DNA from: an uncultured Chloroflexota bacterium
Lineage (GTDB): Bacteria > Chloroflexota > Limnocylindria > Limnocylindrales > CSP1-4
Length of the DNA stretch: 7,857 nucleotides
Assembly (NCBI GenBank): GCA_903930745.1
Contig: CAIYZX010000608.1
Coordinates: forward strand, 1 to 7,857
Direction: 5' to 3'
Position numbers and translations under genes: made by a program
Shown here: positions 5,701-7,857 of the stretch, piece by piece
Position numbering within the stretch: position 1 is the stretch's first letter
Layout of the letters: every line of letters begins with the position of its first letter
Notes under the pieces: model-generated
Told to the model about the DNA's origin: nothing
The model's input: only the letters and a program-made list of their open reading frames with translations
The model's database searches: none

Positions 5701-7713
5701 ATGACGTTGAGAAGGCAGCTGCTCGCGCTGATGGGCGCGGCCGCCATCGTGGTCGCCGCGTGCGGCGGCTCGCAGGCGACCCCCGCGCCGGCCTCGGAGG
5801 CTCCGAGCTCGGCGCCCGCGACCGAGGCGCCGAGCGCACCGCCGGCATCCGCAGACCTGAAGCTGGTCATGGACGCGGAGCCGACGTACTTCTCGCTCGC
5901 GTACACGGACCTGCCGACGAGCTACATCGTCGGTCAGATCTTCAGCGGCATGTACCGCGTCAACAACAAGCTCGCCGTCATCCCGGACATGGCCGAGGCC
6001 CTGCCCGAGGTCTCCGCGGACGGCCTGACCTGGACCGTCAAGCTCAAGACCGGCATCAAGTGGCAGGACGGCTCGGACTTCTCGTCCGCCGACGTCAAGT
6101 TCACCTTCGACCTCGCGGCGTCGGCGAACTGCACGTTCATCCCGAGCTACTGCTCTGACATCCAGACGAACGTCGCCTCCGTCGAGGCGCCGGACGCGCA
6201 GACCGTCGTCTTCACGCTGAAGGCCCCGTTCGCGCCGTTCCTCGTCACGGACCTGTCCACGGTGATCATGCCGAAGGCCGCCGTCATGAAGTCGTTCGAC
6301 GCCTTCAAGGCCGGCACCGGCTCCGTTGACGCCGCCGCGGTCAAGGCGCTGTACGACAGCATCACCGCCGCCACCGTCGACGACGCTGCCTGCGGCAGCG
6401 ATGCCCCGCCGGCCACCTGCGACTACGCCACGTACGTCGCGGACATGGAGACCACGCTCACGGGCGCCGGTGTCCAGCTCGTCGGCACCCTTGACAAGAA
6501 CCTCTTCAAGCTCGAGGACGGCTCCCCGGACAACTCGTCCTACGGCCTGGCCCTCTACGGCGCCCTGTCGGACCTCAACGCGACGCTTGCCGCCGCCGAG
6601 ACCGACCAGGTCGCCGCCTCCTTCCGCCTGCTGGACTTCCAGCAGAAGCCGGTTGGCACGGGCGCCTACCAGTTCGCCAAGTACGAGTCCGGCCAGTACG
6701 TCCAGCTGACGGCCAACCCGAACTACTACGGCGGCACGGTCAACCCGCCCAACGCCTTCTTCCCGATCATCAAGGACGCCGCCTCCGGCGCCGCCTCCCT
6801 CCAGAAGGGCGAGACCAACTGGATCTACTCCGTCGTCTCCGACGCGCTCCCGGCGCTCCAGGCCGACGAGAACGTCCAGCTCGCCAACTACGCGGACTTC
6901 GGGTACTACTTCATCGCGTTCAACCTGCGCGAGGGGAAGATCTACAGCGACCAGAACCTCCGCACCGCCTTCACGATGTGCATCGACCACGATCTCACCG
7001 TGTCCAAGGCGACCGACGGCCAGGGCGTCCCGGTCTACGCCAACGTCCCGCCGGCCTCCTGGGCGTTCGATCCGAACAGCCCGCAGTACGAGTTCAACGT
7101 TGACAAGGCCAAGGGCCTGATCGAGTCCTCCGGCTGGACGCTCGGCGCCGACGGCGTCTACGCCAAGGGTGACCAGCGCCTGTCCACCACGCTCTACGTT
7201 CGCCAGGGCCGCCCGCAGCGCATCAGCTTCGCTGAGCTTGCGGCTGACCAGCTCAAGGCGTGCGGCATCGAGATCGTCGTGACCCCGTCCGACTTCTCCA
7301 CCGTGCTCCTGCCGCTGCTCTCCTACCCGAACAACTTCGAGACCTACCTCGGCGGCTGGTCCACGGCCCTCGACCCGGACGACAGCTCGATCTTCGGCTG
7401 CGACCAGGTCGTCTCCAAGGACAACCCGGACGCCAACAACTTCGTCGGCTGGTGCAACCAGGAGGCCAGCGACCTGCTGACCCAGGGCCGCCAGACCACG
7501 GACCAGGAGGCCCGCAAGGCGATCTACGCCAAGTTCCAGGCCATGGTCCACAACGATGTGCCGTACTACTTCCTGTGGGCTGACCAGGGCCATGCGGCCC
7601 TGTCCAAGGCCGTCACCGCCGGGACGAACAACATCGTCAACGACGGCACGATCGACCTGACGAGCCCCGTGTACTACTGGAACAGCGACACCTGGTCCAT
7701 CGCGGCCAAGTAA
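5701..7713 (+). CDS. ABC transporter solute-binding lipoprotein, family 5 (Opp/Dpp type)
   Basis: This 670-residue exported lipoprotein would capture a solute outside the membrane and hand it to an ABC permease. The signal peptide (1-20) has basic residues R4-R5, a hydrophobic core and a lipobox VAA-C21. A Pro/Ala/Ser/Glu/Thr linker (24-51) follows. Family 5 landmarks: SYIVGQIFSGMYRVN (74-88), DGLTWTVKLKTGIKWQDGSDF (107-127), SADVKFTFDLA (129-139), PVGTGAYQFAKYESG (317-331), ANPNYYGG (338-345), NLRTAFTMCIDHD (419-431). Family members bind oligopeptides, dipeptides, nickel, sugars or opines; the substrate here cannot be told. About 100 residues (roughly 198-310) lie between IMPKAAV and PVGTG where relatives usually have a short link. 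Cysteines 144/151, 231/240 and 567/585 are spaced as potential disulfides. It has its own promoter and ends in TAA, unlike the TGA of the gcv genes. No permease gene is in the window. Confidence 0.92.
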   Translation: MTLRRQLLALMGAAAIVVAACGGSQATPAPASEAPSSAPATEAPSAPPASADLKLVMDAEPTYFSLAYTDLPTSYIVGQIFSGMYRVNNKLAVIPDMAEALPEVSADGLTWTVKLKTGIKWQDGSDFSSADVKFTFDLAASANCTFIPSYCSDIQTNVASVEAPDAQTVVFTLKAPFAPFLVTDLSTVIMPKAAVMKSFDAFKAGTGSVDAAAVKALYDSITAATVDDAACGSDAPPATCDYATYVADMETTLTGAGVQLVGTLDKNLFKLEDGSPDNSSYGLALYGALSDLNATLAAAETDQVAASFRLLDFQQKPVGTGAYQFAKYESGQYVQLTANPNYYGGTVNPPNAFFPIIKDAASGAASLQKGETNWIYSVVSDALPALQADENVQLANYADFGYYFIAFNLREGKIYSDQNLRTAFTMCIDHDLTVSKATDGQGVPVYANVPPASWAFDPNSPQYEFNVDKAKGLIESSGWTLGADGVYAKGDQRLSTTLYVRQGRPQRISFAELAADQLKACGIEIVVTPSDFSTVLLPLLSYPNNFETYLGGWSTALDPDDSSIFGCDQVVSKDNPDANNFVGWCNQEASDLLTQGRQTTDQEARKAIYAKFQAMVHNDVPYYFLWADQGHAALSKAVTAGTNNIVNDGTIDLTSPVYYWNSDTWSIAAK

Positions 7714-7741
7714 GCGGTTCCGTCGCCACTTCGTGACGACA

Positions 7742-7777
7742 ACGTCCCGGGCGGGCCGGCCGGCCCGCCCGGGACGT
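7742..7777 (+). terminator. Perfect 36-nt palindrome, probable terminator
   Basis: The 18-nt half ACGTCCCGGGCGGGCCGG (7742-7759) is followed immediately by its exact reverse complement (7760-7777). As RNA it gives a stem of about 16 bp with a 4-nt loop, starting 28 nt after the TAA of the solute-binding protein gene. No T-run follows (GCGCAATCAGCG). It may terminate or partially terminate transcription, leaving the binding protein more abundant than any downstream permease, or may protect the mRNA 3' end. Confidence 0.65.
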
Positions 7778-7857
7778 GCGCAATCAGCGTCCTGCAGTAC
7801 CCACCTGACCGTCACACCGCCCGTCGGCGTCGCTGGGACAGGCTACGTGTAGTGAGG

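Noticed and set aside
5275..7815. Long minus-strand open frame (846 codons) opposite the binding-protein gene
   Set aside because: It has the same shadow effect. It runs through the promoter, the ribosome site and both flanking regions and has no recognisable domain.
7778..7857. Possible promoter in the last 80 nt (CTGACC ... TACGTG)
   Set aside because: The spacing between the two elements is over 30 nt and the -10 match is poor. No gene start is visible before the window ends.

Overview
The window is a high-GC (about 70% by eye), densely coding bacterial segment in which every supported gene lies on the + strand. A glycine cleavage P-protein split into two subunits (gcvPA + gcvPB) rules out the usual actinobacterial and proteobacterial single-chain form. 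Together with the very high G/C at third codon positions and a Cys-anchored substrate-binding protein with a Pro/Ala/Ser/Glu linker, it points to a high-GC lineage such as Chloroflexota (Limnocylindria-like). That placement is an inference, not a demonstration.

Layout. Positions 1-123 hold the last 40 codons of an unidentified gene. Positions 124-439 hold nothing I can confidently call coding, only a GCGCTC triple repeat and two weak short ORFs. A NUDIX hydrolase (about 440-922) follows, and its stop codon overlaps the start of gcvT. Then come gcvT (919-2034), gcvH (2134-2514), gcvPA (2518-3894) and gcvPB (3891-5390), closed by a GC-rich hairpin at 5427-5453. The spacings (4-nt overlap, 99-nt gap, 3-nt gap, 4-nt overlap) suggest one transcript.

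The gcv genes supply three of the four glycine cleavage components. The P-protein heteromer decarboxylates glycine, the H-protein carries the aminomethyl group on lipoyl-lysine, and the T-protein releases ammonia and passes the one-carbon unit to tetrahydrofolate. The fourth component, dihydrolipoamide dehydrogenase (L-protein), is not in the window and would be shared from elsewhere. No glycine riboswitch is recognisable.

A separate transcription unit starts downstream. A sigma-70-like promoter (TTGACG / TATAAT, 5559-5589), a potential hairpin at the predicted mRNA 5' end, and a strong Shine-Dalgarno sequence (AGGAGGAGG) precede a 670-residue lipoprotein of the family 5 (Opp/Dpp-type) ABC transporter solute-binding proteins (5701-7713). 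A perfect 36-nt palindrome follows it. Its permease and ATPase partners are not in the window and may follow beyond 7857; the last 80 nt hold no recognisable feature.

I see no mobile element, CRISPR array, tRNA, rRNA or clearly new system. The observations most worth following are the NUDIX-gcv coupling, the cysteine-paired insertion in the binding protein, and a marked synonymous-codon context bias (CTT/GTT almost only before G, often before GAC).
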